Below are positions 38,207-48,595 of a DNA stretch of 64,000 nucleotides, one piece after another; position 1 is the first letter of the stretch, and each line of letters starts with the position of its first letter. The translations under genes and the position numbers were made by a program. The stretch covers positions 496,001 through 560,000 of the forward strand of contig SDOX01000006.1 of NCBI GenBank assembly GCA_004565275.1, read 5' to 3'. The notes under the pieces are model-generated. The model searched no databases. It worked only from the letters and a program-made list of their open reading frames with translations, and was not told the origin of the DNA. Origin of the DNA: Nannochloropsis salina CCMP1776. Lineage: Eukaryota; Sar; Eustigmatophyceae; Eustigmatales; Monodopsidaceae.

Positions 38207-39643
38207 GATGGGCTGTCGTGGAAAGTTGGAGGGGGAAGTGAGAAAATGAACAACATCCTGGCAGAAAAGATGATCAGGGCTTCAAGGAACCAAAGGCGGT
38301 ATGTTCGCAGTTCCTTGTAGATAGAGCTATACACAATTGCTTCGTGAGAAGACTAGAGACATCGTTTAAAGGGTCCCATCAGGAGTGAGTGACAGGAAAT
38401 AGTTTGGAAGCAGCTTCGTCAAGCCTTATTTCCTTAATCATGCCTCCCCGGCTGTCCTGCATGCAATTTCCGGGGGCTAAGGGCTACCATAAACAATCCG
38501 GACAGCATCGCAATAGCACGTTCAAACACAAACACGCATCGCAGCGGCTGTAGGAAATGGACGTGGGGGCTGTGGGTGAAGAAGGCCCTGGGGGGGGAGG
38601 CGAGTGGATGGCGAGGGCGCTGTGGACGGCTTCGGGAGCTTGGGAGGTCGAGGGAGAATGATGAAAAGGACCTCACACATGCTTGGAGAGCTTGGGAGGT
38701 TGGGGGAGTATGATGAAGAAGGCCTCAGTCTGTGGAGTTGATTGGCATGGGCCAGGCCGCTTCCCCTGTACGCCATCGCAGCCTCGCGTCCAATTGGGAG
38801 GTTTGTCAACATTGTGACGTGGTGTAACGATGCCTATCCTGTGGGTTTTGCGGCTTCAAATTTGAAAAAAGTGACCACGCACAGTGTCTAAGGGCAGTAA
38901 TGCACGCGCCAGCCCAGCTGTCTGTTTGTTGTGAGCAGAAGGGATAATGGACCGTGCATACTTTGTTGGCCTTCAAAGATCGATATCTTACGGCGCTTAG
39001 TTGCTGCATTATACGATCACCTTGCCAATATGACACACATCATTGTGATCTGAGAAGTATGCAAATCTCGGGGCGGTAGAGCAAATGTCTAGGGATACTG
39101 AAGGGGAATAGGATGAATAAGGTGAAAGGAAAGGACATGTTTGGTGGGAAGTGCTGTTCTGGCTTGGCTCGACAAAAATATTACATTTGAAAGGTGACCC
39201 CAATCCTTAAAGCAAAGGGCCGATCTTCAGAACAATCATGCAGACATGACGCAACGCAAGGTTAAAAAGCAGATGTGGTCGACAAGAAGACATTTGGTGA
39301 AGTTCAACTGTCATCGGGAAACTGACGCTTTCCCAGACCTTTCCCTTAAAAATGATTCTAACAGATGATATTGCACATTTGTTTGTTTATGTTCAGACCG
39401 GCATCACGTGTCCTGGATACATGGCTTTTTCTCATTTTCGCGTTAGAGCTCGGTTTTGTCGCAAAGTTTCACCTAAAGCTATCACATCTGTTCGTCTATC
39501 TTCTGCTTATTTTAAGCCTCTTTCTTTTGAATTCAGCCTCACCATTTATCTGCCGAAATAGCGGAAGAGGAAAAAGGAAAACCCGTGAGTAAACTTGTAG
39601 CAACATTATGCATGATAAATCACGCTACTCTCCATCAAAGGTC
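38207..39643. other. Intergenic region with a short duplication
   Basis: Between the start of uS8 and the stop of the esterase gene, both minus strand. No gene recognised. A duplicated about 40-bp unit lies at 38636-38730, listed separately. It presumably holds the uS8 promoter. Confidence 0.4.
38636..38730 (+). repeat. Two-copy direct repeat, 52-bp period
   Basis: GAGCTTGGGAGGT followed by a GGGAG(A/T)ATGATGAA(A/G)AAGG-like run starts at 38636 and again at 38688. The two copies differ at a few positions over about 40 bp. Confidence 0.75.
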
Positions 39644-41842
39644 TCATAACGACACACAGGGATACGAGAGTCTGGCCCATCTGGACTTACAGTTAAAGCC
39701 ATCCCAGAAGTCACAAGTGCAATCCCTGGTCGCCAAATGCACCTCTGGCTTCCATTTCAGATCCAAATAGTGCGGCTCTATGATCGTTGTAGAGGTACTC
39801 CCTTTTTTCCGCTTACTTTGAGCTCGGCTTCTCCCATTCCCCATTTCACCCTCAGGAAATTTTCTTTCTCCCGTATCCCTCTGCCGATCTCTGTTGCTCG
39901 CACTCGCTGTGCCTCCCATGAGGGTGTGGAGGAAGTCCGTGTCATCCCTTCCTCCATCCCTATTGCCTCCGAAAGACTCCTCATCATCCACCGGATTTTG
40001 CTGTAGGTGGTAGCGTCGTCGGCCCTTCCATTCGCGCCAGTGCAAAGGCGCCCCCTTGTGATTTGGGTTACCTGTCTTCCCAAAGGCCACCCAATAGTCG
40101 GCCATGACGGAGGAGAGCCGCTCGTCCGCGTCCAGGTTGAGGAAGAGACCCCATAGGATGTTGGAAATCAGGTCTTTGACTGAAGAGGCATTTCGGTGCT
40201 CGTAAGCCATGGCGTATTGCTTATGAATCACGTCAAGGTTGTTGAAGACGAAGGGGAGCTCGGACGTGTGGCATGACAGGCCGTGGCACTCCGGGAAACC
40301 GGGCACCCGCGTAGGATGGGAGAACTGAAAGACGTAGACCGGAGCAGCGGCGGGGTCCACGCTCCTTTCTTGCAAGAGATGGGCCGCCCGCCAGGTCGGA
40401 CACCGGAACATGTAGTCGTTGAGGATGATGGAGAGGACGGGCCGGTAGTCAATTCGCTTCGCGCCCTGTCGCGCGACTTCCTTCTCCACCACTTCCGCGT
40501 AGTGACGGATGATCTTGGGGGCGCTCTCCCTGAAGAGGACGAAGACGAAGCCCCAGTACAGGTACTTTGGCATGGGAAAGGGGAAGATGTTGTACACGAA
40601 CATTTGCCCCTCGTCCTTGCAGGACCCCAAAATGACGGGCACCCTGTTGACGAAGTCCCGCGACTCCAGCGCTTTCAAGGGCTGCCGCACGGTGATCGGG
40701 ACCGCATCGCGCTGCCGCCCCCCGCTCGACTCCGCGGCCCGCCACCATGGCCCTTCCTTGATCACGGGTCCCCAGGTGAAAAAGTCGCCGACGCTGCGCG
40801 GGAGCCCGTGGATGCTGTCCTGGACCTCCAGCAGCTCCTCCACCGGCTCCTCCTGGAGACATTTGAGATCATGGCAGTCGACACCCCGCTTGACGGCTTG
40901 GCCCAGGAAGTTGGCCACGGTCAAGGACCGGTAATGGTACGAGAAGGGGTTGCTCTGCATTATGACGCGGTGGAACAAGCGCCCCTGCCCCTCCATGAGC
41001 AAGTGCTGGCCCACGGACATGGCTCCAGCAGACTCTCCGAAGAGGGTCACAGAGCCCGGGTCGCCACCGAAGCCTTTGATGTTCCGCTGAACCCATTCCA
41101 GGCAAAAACGCTGGTCTTGCAGCCCGTAATTCCCGTACATGCCGTCGTCTACCGAGACCATGAATCCCAGAGCTCCCAGTCGATAATTACAGCTCACGAG
41201 GACCACACCCTTCGCGGCCAGGTTCTCTCCATAGTACTCGGCTTTGGACGAGCCTCCTTGTTGAAATGCACCGCCGTAGAGCCAAACCATGACCGGCACA
41301 GGCTTCTTCTTCCTGGCCGTGGAGGGGGCCCACACATTCAAGAACAGGCAATCTTCACTGAGAGCTTTGGGTCGGTCCGCGTTGTGCAGCTTTCCTTGCA
41401 TGCATTCGGCGCGGAAGTAGGTGGCATCGTAGGGATATCGTTTATCCCATTGCCGACCCAGTGGCTTTGGGGCGGCGAAACGCAGTTCGCCCACAGGAGG
41501 CGCTGCGTAGGGAATTCCGAGATAAAAACTGACCTTATCTTGAGTGAAACCTTGGACAGGCCCGGACTCCGTATCCACAATCACACGCTTTGTCCACCAG
41601 TTACTTGGTGTGACGAAATTCCTCCAGGCCCATGCTAGGGGTAAGCCACAGGTCAATGCCAGGAGCAGACCCAAAGGCAGGGCTCGACCTAGGGTGTGCA
41701 ACCCAGTGCACCGGATCAGGAATCGCAGTATCCGTGTCAAGGGGTTCAACAACCTTAAACCTCCACCATAGGACTTGCTAAGTCCATAGAATATTCGCAT
41801 TTGGCCTAAATATCTTTCTATTTCAACCCCCCGCCCCGCCAC
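39644..41842 (-). CDS. Cholinesterase-like type-B carboxylesterase, membrane-anchored
   Basis: Single frame of 732 residues of the alpha/beta-hydrolase carboxylesterase/cholinesterase family. A hydrophobic segment at about residues 53-71 (LPLGLLLALTCGLPLAWAW) should act as a signal-anchor, which puts the enzyme in the secretory lumen or outside the cell. Family signatures: FYLGIPYAAPPVGELRF, EDCLFLNVWAP, PVMVWLYGGAFQQGG and the nucleophile elbow VTLFGESAGAMSV with S271. The catalytic acid is E411 in GSCKDEGQ and the histidine H525 in LSCHTSELPFVF, so the Ser-Glu-His triad is complete. The last about 120 residues are hydrophilic and low-complexity. The substrate is unknown; an acetylcholine role should not be assumed in an alga. 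A second Met at residue 15 could be the real start. Confidence 0.9.
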   Translation of the reverse strand: MAGRGVEIERYLGQMRIFYGLSKSYGGGLRLLNPLTRILRFLIRCTGLHTLGRALPLGLLLALTCGLPLAWAWRNFVTPSNWWTKRVIVDTESGPVQGFTQDKVSFYLGIPYAAPPVGELRFAAPKPLGRQWDKRYPYDATYFRAECMQGKLHNADRPKALSEDCLFLNVWAPSTARKKKPVPVMVWLYGGAFQQGGSSKAEYYGENLAAKGVVLVSCNYRLGALGFMVSVDDGMYGNYGLQDQRFCLEWVQRNIKGFGGDPGSVTLFGESAGAMSVGQHLLMEGQGRLFHRVIMQSNPFSYHYRSLTVANFLGQAVKRGVDCHDLKCLQEEPVEELLEVQDSIHGLPRSVGDFFTWGPVIKEGPWWRAAESSGGRQRDAVPITVRQPLKALESRDFVNRVPVILGSCKDEGQMFVYNIFPFPMPKYLYWGFVFVLFRESAPKIIRHYAEVVEKEVARQGAKRIDYRPVLSIILNDYMFRCPTWRAAHLLQERSVDPAAAPVYVFQFSHPTRVPGFPECHGLSCHTSELPFVFNNLDVIHKQYAMAYEHRNASSVKDLISNILWGLFLNLDADERLSSVMADYWVAFGKTGNPNHKGAPLHWREWKGRRRYHLQQNPVDDEESFGGNRDGGRDDTDFLHTLMGGTASASNRDRQRDTGERKFPEGEMGNGRSRAQSKRKKGSTSTTIIEPHYLDLKWKPEVHLATRDCTCDFWDGFNCKSRWARLSYPCVSL

Positions 41843-42375
41843 CGGCCTTCAACCAGCAAGTTGCTTCGACGTGTCAGGAGGTTTCTTGAGGAAGGATAAA
41901 CCACTCGCAGATAGACCCTTGACAATGGTGCCGGCGTGATGAAGTAGAAATCGACGTCTTTTGAATCGCCCTTCGTTCCTGCATGCGTCGTGTAGTGAAA
42001 AGAAAGTGTTAGATCCCGGCACATCATAGAACCTTTTGACATGAAGGCGAGGATTGTGCCACATGCGCCAAAGCATGCCTGAAGCTGACATCTCCGCAAG
42101 TTCACTCCGCTGATTCAAGGCGGCGAGACTACGCTTTGTAACCACGAGGTTTCTCTCTTTATACCTGTCGATGTTTAATATCATAAGTGGAGATGCGGGG
42201 ACGGCAAGACTGTGTCCCGTCTGTTACCAGCCCGTTGCTTGCAGGGGCGAAGCAAGGAAGCTGCTTTCTCGAGTCCCAACGTCCGTGCCGAGCGACCAAA
42301 AACGCCGGCGGGGGGGCACAAATACACATATTTGCTGACTCACATCCCCTTTATGGATGTTTTGATTTATTTAGA
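41843..42375. other. Divergent promoter region
   Basis: The 533 bp between the esterase start (minus) and an unknown membrane or secreted protein (plus). A 111-codon minus-strand frame at 41849-42184 is listed separately. Confidence 0.4.
41849..42184 (-). CDS. Possible small basic protein, weak
   Basis: A 111-residue frame rich in Arg, Lys and His (GMLWRMWHNPRLHVKRF, EGRFKRRRFLLHH). It has no recognised family. It lies just upstream of the esterase start on the same strand, so it may instead be 5' UTR of that gene. Confidence 0.2.
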   Translation of the reverse strand: MILNIDRYKERNLVVTKRSLAALNQRSELAEMSASGMLWRMWHNPRLHVKRFYDVPGSNTFFSLHDACRNEGRFKRRRFLLHHAGTIVKGLSASGLSFLKKPPDTSKQLAG

Positions 42376-43249
42376 ATGACGACTGGCGTCGTATTCCTGC
42401 GATTCCTCCGCGAGCAACATTCAGGACCATTCCGACCTCCTCCCTCTCTCCTGTGGGCCATGCTCACTTCCTTTGGTTTGCTCCTCCTTCTACTTGTCAA
42501 AGCGATTCTGTGCTACAAGGGGGAAGAAACATCTCTTGCAAACATTTCTTTTCTGAGGAATTCAGAAAACACGCCCGCAGACTTACGACGTCGTTTTCTC
42601 CGAGGTACTGGCAACTTCGTCCTTTCCACGAGCGACACCAACGGAGGACAAATCATCGGAGGAGTGCCCTGGCCCTCACAATCCGATCGCGTTCCAAGCC
42701 CAGCCGATCGAGCAAACTATGCGCAACAAGTGAACGAACTTTTAAATGCGAATTACTTTGTGGTACGTCTTGGAAAGAAACGAAAAGTGTTCTGCTTTGG
42801 ACACGCGCGCTATATTTTACTTCCCTGCTTTTCCAAACCAGCATGAAAACAGCTTCAATGGTATCCAACAAAAAATGTATGATCGCATGGCTCTTTATGC
42901 GAAACTGCAGGCACGTGCAGAAGATCCCAGAGTTGTGGCCAGCATGCAAACAGGCATCTCTAGTCCGGTCTATCAGGACCTCGAAGACCAAGTTGCCGAT
43001 CCGAGCTTTCTAACCCGTCTCCAGGCCTTCCTTTACCGGGCGGCTCCTCGCTACACCCAAATAATGGCCCGAGTCCAAGACCCTTCCTATGGAACTGAAC
43101 TTCAGCAAAAAATGTACCGCGGAGACTTTCGACCTGGCCCTGACGCGCCTGCACGATTGAGTGCCAAGGCCACAGCTGTGCAAACTGCGCCACGCCCGCC
43201 AGTAAAACGTAACAAATTAAATTACCCTATTCGTCCGCACGTTCCTTAA
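42376..43249 (+). CDS. Unknown secreted or single-pass membrane protein
   Basis: Two exons, 42376-42762 and 42842-43249, with a 79-nt GT-AG intron that keeps phase 0 (NANYFV|HENSFNG); 264 residues. A hydrophobic segment near residues 27-46 (LLWAMLTSFGLLLLLLVKAI) is a signal peptide or anchor. The rest is polar and helical, with QQKMY occurring twice (IQQKMYDRM and LQQKMYRGD) and two runs of the type A-R-A/V-x-DP (ARAEDPRVV, ARVQDPSYG), which hints at an internal repeat. The tail is basic and Pro-rich. No family is recognised. The start could also be an in-frame codon upstream (42187) or MLTSFG at 42460. Confidence 0.6.
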
Positions 43250-43540
43250 AAATAAATCTTATGGAAACACAACTCTCGATGCTCTTTGAATTAATTACTT
43301 ATGCCGTGCAACAATGATTCCGAGTGCTTTGGAACGAGCGCGCAGGGGGTTTTCGCTTTCCCCCCCTGCTCCGTTTCGGACTTTAGTGATCAACGGTGCG
43401 GTACGACAAACACTCCCGACAGCGGCTTCTGATGTGCGCTGTCTTTCTATTTCCCCTCACGACTTGATTTCTGAAACGCTGTGTGCCGAAACTTATGCAC
43501 AGGGAAAACGGACGACAGGTGGAGATAAAACTTGAATGTT

Positions 43541-45846
43541 ATGGTCAGGACACGCAAATCAGGTGAGTAGTCTGAGCTTACTGATGACTCTCGGCATTCC
43601 CTCAATGTACCGAGCAACCAAGACGCTATAATTATCAGTGGCTCTAAAAAGAATCAAGTGGGAATGAAACCTACCTGAAATGAACGCAGAATCCTTAGGG
43701 GGAGGGGAAGGGCCAATATCTCGGATCATTCAAGGTCTAGAGGTTGAAGGTTGGCTTCTTTATTTGGTCCTGAACTTCCTCGTCCCTACCTCCCCTGGTG
43801 ACTTTCTACTTTTCCAAAACAGACGCAGCACCCGGAACGCCTGCCATTGGCAAGGATAAGCAAAACAAATCACGAGGAGCCGACATGTACAAGCAGGTAG
43901 AGGAGTATGTCATGAGGGTGAAAGATCTGGAAATCACGAACAAGCAGCTTCGCGAGGAGTTGCGACGCTCAGGCGGAGATAACACGGTTGGAAAGGGAAT
44001 TCATTGCAGCACGCGGATGAGCAGCCCAAATTGTGTGAAAAAAATGCGAGATCTGCGCCAGCACATTCAGACACTGGAGAGTAAGATCAAAGAGGCTCGG
44101 CGGGAGAATCAACAGCTTCGGGAGCAATTCAACGAGTCGTTCGAGGACGCGCGTGAAAAGTTTCGAAGTCAAGGACGGATTCATGGAAATTTGATGGCCG
44201 CCAAAAAGGCGGACGAGTTCTCCGGCCAAATGTTGTACCTCAAAGACTCGGTGCATCGCCTCGAGAAGACGGTGAAGGAATTAGAGGCTGAGCGCCGGCG
44301 CTTGCAACAGGAGGTGAAAGAAGTGGACGAATTGCGAAACGATTTAAGACGCGCAGAGGAACGCCATGCAGTGCTTGAGCGAAATGTGGAGAATCTTCAA
44401 GACGAGAATGAGAATTTGGAGCGAGAATTGGAGCACCAAGAAGGGCGACACAGCCTGGGAGTGGTCGTGGAGGAAGAGAAACCGGGGGTGCCGGAGCTTG
44501 AAGCCGAGATACGTACGCTCAAGGAGCAGGTAGAGGGGCTGACAGAGGACCTGAGGACCCGCATGCCCGCCGCAGAAGAGACGGAGTCTTTGAAGGATGA
44601 GGTGGAGGAGTTGCGAGCAAGTTTGAAGGCGGCGACTTCGGCCGATCGAGAGAGGCGAGAGGCACGGGATAGTATCGTGACCCAACTGGAAGTTTGTCGA
44701 GAGCAGGCGCGGAAGGAAAAGGCTCGCTGCCAAGAGCTGCAAATAAGGGCAGAGGCCTTGGTAGAGGCACAAAAAGCGGCGGAGGAGAAAGCGCGCCGAC
44801 TGGAGGATAGCCCCAGCCGGACAATTGTCAAGGCTCGGGCCACAGCGTTGGAATCGACGGTCAAAAGTTTAGAGGGGGATCTGAGTTTGTTGCGGCGAGA
44901 AAGAGATAAGAATCTTGGGGATGTGGGCGCTCTACAAGAGGACAAAGAGGCGCTGGAGGATGAGGTTCGGAGATTAGCTCTTCAAATCGAACAGCAACGG
45001 CGACAAGCCGAGGCGGTCCTGGCGCGAGAGACCGAGAGCTTGGAAAGGAAAATTGATCGACTTCAAGAGGAATTGGACACGGCCAATGCGAAATCTGTCG
45101 CAGCCGTTGAAGCGAGTGCTTCCGCAGTAGCTAGAGCATTGCAAGAGGCGGGTCCTGCCAGTGCAGCCAGAAGGCAAGGTAGGGGAACATGTCTTGGGGG
45201 GACGGAGGAAGGCTCAGAGCAGCGCCGACTGGTGGAGGAAAACGCAAGACTACGGCGGGATGTCGACGTGTATCGGGAGCTGGCGGGCAGTCAACACGAC
45301 CAGATCTCGTTGGTGTATATTCAAGAGGTTAACGCACAGGCAGACTACCTGGTGGTTGAGAATCGCACGAATCTGGACGTGAGTCTGGCAGGTTGGGCAT
45401 TGGGAACCTCCTTGTCCGAGTCGGAGATCCAGTTCGAGTTTCCGGAAGAGCTGATGCTTTCAGCCCGTGCCTCCCTTAAAGTGTGGTGGGGCGCAAGAAA
45501 CATAAGTTACAAGAGCCGACCCACACGTGGCAATCTCTTTTGGGAGGAGAGTGACAGAATCGACATATTCCAGGCGCAAAACGACGAAGTGCTTTTGATG
45601 GATGCGGAGGGTTGCGAGATGTCGCGTATGAGGATCGTGTCAGACAAGCGGCGCGCACGCGCTGGCCCTTTCGTGGGAACTCCAACACCGGATTCCAAAC
45701 GCTTTCGGTCATCGCCTTGGTCGGGTGGCGGCAGTGGGATGAGAGATAATTTTGAGGTGCGAACTAGTATTCTTGACGAAGACCAGGGAGAAAGCGACAT
45801 GTTTATGATGGCGGTAGAAGGTTCCTTCAACGAGGAGGAGGGGTGA
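43541..45846 (+). CDS. Lamin-like protein: long coiled coil plus lamin-tail domain
   Basis: Two exons, 43541-43562 and 43823-45846, with a 260-nt GT-AG intron; 681 residues. The small first exon gives MVRTRKS, and the join restores D before AAPGTPAIGKDK. Residues about 25-500 are a heptad-rich coiled coil, with some breaks. Residues about 502-615 match the lamin-tail Ig-like fold: ISLVYIQEVNAQADYLVVEN, SLAGWALGTS, ARASLKVWWGARN, NLFWEESDRIDIF and NDEVLLMDAEG. A basic NLS-like cluster (DKRRARAG, DSKRFR) and SP/TP sites follow. The C-terminus is acidic (SFNEEEG) and has no CaaX box. Lamins form the nuclear lamina; lamin-like proteins are reported outside animals, for example NE81 of Dictyostelium and oomycete forms. 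A nuclear-envelope role here is inferred. Metazoan lamins have the NLS before the tail domain, here it is after. Confidence 0.8.
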
Positions 45847-46501
45847 CAATAAGGAAAAACAATTCAGTGCAGACGAAATATTGAAGAAATCAAAAGAGAA
45901 TTTTACCATTCCGCAGTACTCTACGGGAAGCATCCTGTAGACTAGTACCCGGAGATTGAACTGCAAAGGAGCTTCTCGAGGGCAGCCCTAGAGCTCCCTC
46001 AAAACGCTCAGAGACTCACTGGATTCCTGTGTACATGGTCACAAAATGTCGATAAGTGAGCGCTTATTCCAAACGCAGCCTATCTTGTTGGACTTGAAAG
46101 CACCATTTAAAGAATATAAATGCGGTGAAGTCAGACCGCCCTTCTTGCCTGTACCAGCGAGGACGGCGAGAAGGACTCAGACTTGAAATTGGGAACGCTT
46201 TGGCAGCCAAGGAATTCAACCGTGCAGTGAATCTCTGGCTGAGTGCTTTCCACGGTACCACAAAAAGCATCTTTTCACAACAAGGCCATATAAATTGTCT
46301 TTCCCTCCTGGATCTCCGAGGAAGAGATGCAAATTTGTGTTATGTACTTCCTATTTTGTGCATGGGCCGGTTCGAAGGCTGGATCGCTCGATCGTGTGTC
46401 CATCCCTCGCACGACATGCTCGTTTTACCTCTCGGTGAAGCCTTTCTCAGAACTCTCCACTACCTAAATGCAGGATTGTAAGAAAGCCTTTCGAGGCGAA
46501 C
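45847..46501. other. Intergenic region between two plus-strand genes
   Basis: Holds the 3' flank of the lamin-like gene and the promoter of the next. A 118-codon frame at 46125-46481 has no family resemblance and is not called. Confidence 0.4.
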
Positions 46502-47446
46502 ATGGTTAGATCTTACCTCCGTCGTAGCGGCCTACTGGTTCCTGTTTTCTTGCTTGCTGTCCTTTCTGTCCTTTCCAACGACGCAGTTGAAGCTACACAT
46601 TCATTTAATCCCCTAGCCAGGGCTGTCAAAAAGACAGGCAAGGCCATGTACCGACGCATCATGAAGGTCGGACGAGATCGGACCCGGCGCGGTCACACCG
46701 ATAGCGAGGATGTCTCAATAAGAGTGCATGTGGACGCAGAGCAAGCATCGGGTAGAAAAAGGGGGAGAGGGCGCCGAGGCCGGCGACGGGTAATACGGAA
46801 GCTAGAAGGCAAGAATTCGTCTACGCATGAAGACCAATCGCTGGCTAATGAGCAGGTCGGAGGTATTAAAAACTCGTCCACAAAGCCTGAGCCTATGGAA
46901 ATCAGTTTAGACATGCATATTAAAGACATCGATGCTCCGGCGGGAGACTCGGCGCCCGTTGCAATCAACAGCGAGTTGCCGCCCGACACACCGCCTGTGG
47001 TGCAGCACAATACGCTGATTGCTGGCCTCGCTGTCGCCGGAGGCTTGGTTATACTCGCCGTGGCTTTCACTTATTTCAGACGCATCTACCTACGTCGTTC
47101 AGAGGAGCACGAAGAAAACCACACACAGGAGCGCCCTGCTGCTGCAATTGGATCGCCCAGAAAGCGACCGATGGAGCTTCAAAATGTCAGTAGCACAGCA
47201 GCGGGGGACTTAAGCCCTGCAGGACAGGATCGGACAGGGCTCGTGTCAGGTAGACTGGCAGAGGAGCGGGCAGGGGAGAAGGGGAGAATCATAACGAGGG
47301 AGGAGAGCAGCCTGGGAAGTACGCGCTTGCCCTTCACGGCCCGAGGAGACTTCTTCCAGCTCAAGGAAATCGATTTGGGTGGGAGCGGGGTGCAATCGCC
47401 GGGAAGGGGGGGGCCGGGCGCGAAGGTATTTTCGCCGCGCGGATAG
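46502..47446 (+). CDS. Unknown type I membrane protein
   Basis: Uninterrupted 314-residue frame. The signal peptide is clear (LLVPVFLLAVLSVLSNDAVEA). A lumenal part with a very basic stretch follows (GRKRGRGRRGRRRVIRK), with NSS and NSST glycosylation-type sites, then one transmembrane helix at about residues 177-201 (LIAGLAVAGGLVILAVAFTYF) with a stop-transfer RRIYLRR. The cytosolic tail of about 110 residues is Ser/Gly/Pro-rich. This is a single-pass receptor-like layout, but no ligand-binding or enzymatic domain is recognised. Function unknown. Confidence 0.65.
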   Translation: MVRSYLRRSGLLVPVFLLAVLSVLSNDAVEATHSFNPLARAVKKTGKAMYRRIMKVGRDRTRRGHTDSEDVSIRVHVDAEQASGRKRGRGRRGRRRVIRKLEGKNSSTHEDQSLANEQVGGIKNSSTKPEPMEISLDMHIKDIDAPAGDSAPVAINSELPPDTPPVVQHNTLIAGLAVAGGLVILAVAFTYFRRIYLRRSEEHEENHTQERPAAAIGSPRKRPMELQNVSSTAAGDLSPAGQDRTGLVSGRLAEERAGEKGRIITREESSLGSTRLPFTARGDFFQLKEIDLGGSGVQSPGRGGPGAKVFSPRG

Positions 47447-47845
47447 CTGGGACGGACGCGGGGTCGACCAATTGATTAGAAGAACGGCTCGAGCAGCGAT
47501 GCGAAGCATCCAGCCATGTGGATGTATCAGACATGGGTGGTGTAGATATCAACAGATTTTGCTCGTAGCTCAAGCCCTCCCTTTCGGATCGATGACGCGA
47601 AACATGTAGTGCATATATTCTTTCTGACGGATAGAAACCTCGCACCTCGCTTTGTTGACATTTATCTTTGTTGAAATTCCACCTATCCCGCAGGCTCGGA
47701 CACTTTTGGCCCCTCCTTTTACCACATACTACAGTCGTTCGCTCTTTATGAGGGTGCTATCTTTATATTTGTTTTAATCACATTCTCGTACACGATCGCC
47801 CTTTCAGGCCCCTGTCAAGGCACCCCCGCGCTCGTTTCCCCTAGT
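47447..47845. other. Convergent intergenic region
   Basis: Between the ends of the type I membrane-protein gene (plus) and TBP (minus). No gene recognised. Confidence 0.4.
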
Positions 47846-48595
47846 TCATCGTTTTCGCTTTCCCACCCCCCCTCTTCCTCCACCGCCCGCCGACATGGGC
47901 CCCTCTTTCACAGGGACCGATGATGGGGCCGCGGGCATCTTCCGGTACTCTAGTAGGATGGGGTGGAGCTTTTCCAAGGCCGCGTCCATGTCTCGTCTGG
48001 TCTTTGCGCCCGTGATAATGATCCGGCCGGACACGAAAATCAAAAGAACAATTTTGGGATTATACATACGGTACACAAGGCCAGGGAAAAGCTCTGGCTC
48101 GTAAGAACAAAAGCGGGGCTGATCCATTACCAGCCCTTCCAGGCGGATGGGGAAGCCGATGTCACACGACGCCGTCATGTTTTGGACACGAAACTCAGTG
48201 CAGTTCGCAGCGCATTTGAGACGTTTCATGATTGTGGTATACTTGTGCGCCGCTTGCAAGGAATCTGTCTCCGAACGCGTGCCGGTCACGACCATTTTGC
48301 CCGATGAGAAGATGAGAGCGGCCGACTTAGGCTCTTTGATGTGCATGATCACAGCAGGGAAACGTCGAGGATTGTACTCCGCATTCCTCGCACCCAGGGC
48401 AATACTCTTCAGATCAGGCTTGCAATCTAGGTTCACGGTCGCCACCACGTTGGTCAGCTTGATGGAAGCCACGAAGCGGAGGGTTTCAGCGCTTGGACCG
48501 CCCGTGCCGCCCTCCATATGGCCAGCGGGGGGCCCTGCATCGCTGCGCATTATTGGACTCAACCCGCCACCACCGCCCATCAAAGGGCTCGCCAT
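47846..48595 (-). CDS. TBP: TATA-box-binding protein
   Basis: Single frame of 249 residues. A short Gly/Pro-rich N-terminus (about 40 residues) precedes the saddle-shaped core made of two imperfect direct repeats. Repeat 1 has [40 protein letters not shown] and [19 protein letters not shown]. Repeat 2 has [40 protein letters not shown] and [17 protein letters not shown]. The phenylalanines and the GARN-type segment that contact DNA are kept. TBP nucleates transcription by RNA polymerases I, II and III. The C-terminal about 25 residues are Pro/Gly-rich and end GKRKR, an extension most TBPs lack. The gene is divergent from the ketoacyl-CoA reductase gene. Confidence 0.97.
   Translation of the reverse strand: MASPLMGGGGGLSPIMRSDAGPPAGHMEGGTGGPSAETLRFVASIKLTNVVATVNLDCKPDLKSIALGARNAEYNPRRFPAVIMHIKEPKSAALIFSSGKMVVTGTRSETDSLQAAHKYTTIMKRLKCAANCTEFRVQNMTASCDIGFPIRLEGLVMDQPRFCSYEPELFPGLVYRMYNPKIVLLIFVSGRIIITGAKTRRDMDAALEKLHPILLEYRKMPAAPSSVPVKEGPMSAGGGGRGGVGKRKR

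Noticed and set aside
40283-41638. Plus-strand frame of 451 codons
   Set aside because: It lies wholly antisense to the esterase, which has a complete catalytic triad. The antisense product has no recognisable domain; it reflects codon bias of the real gene.
46125-46481. 118-codon frame upstream of the type I membrane protein
   Set aside because: No family resemblance or targeting signal; more likely 5' flank of the following gene.
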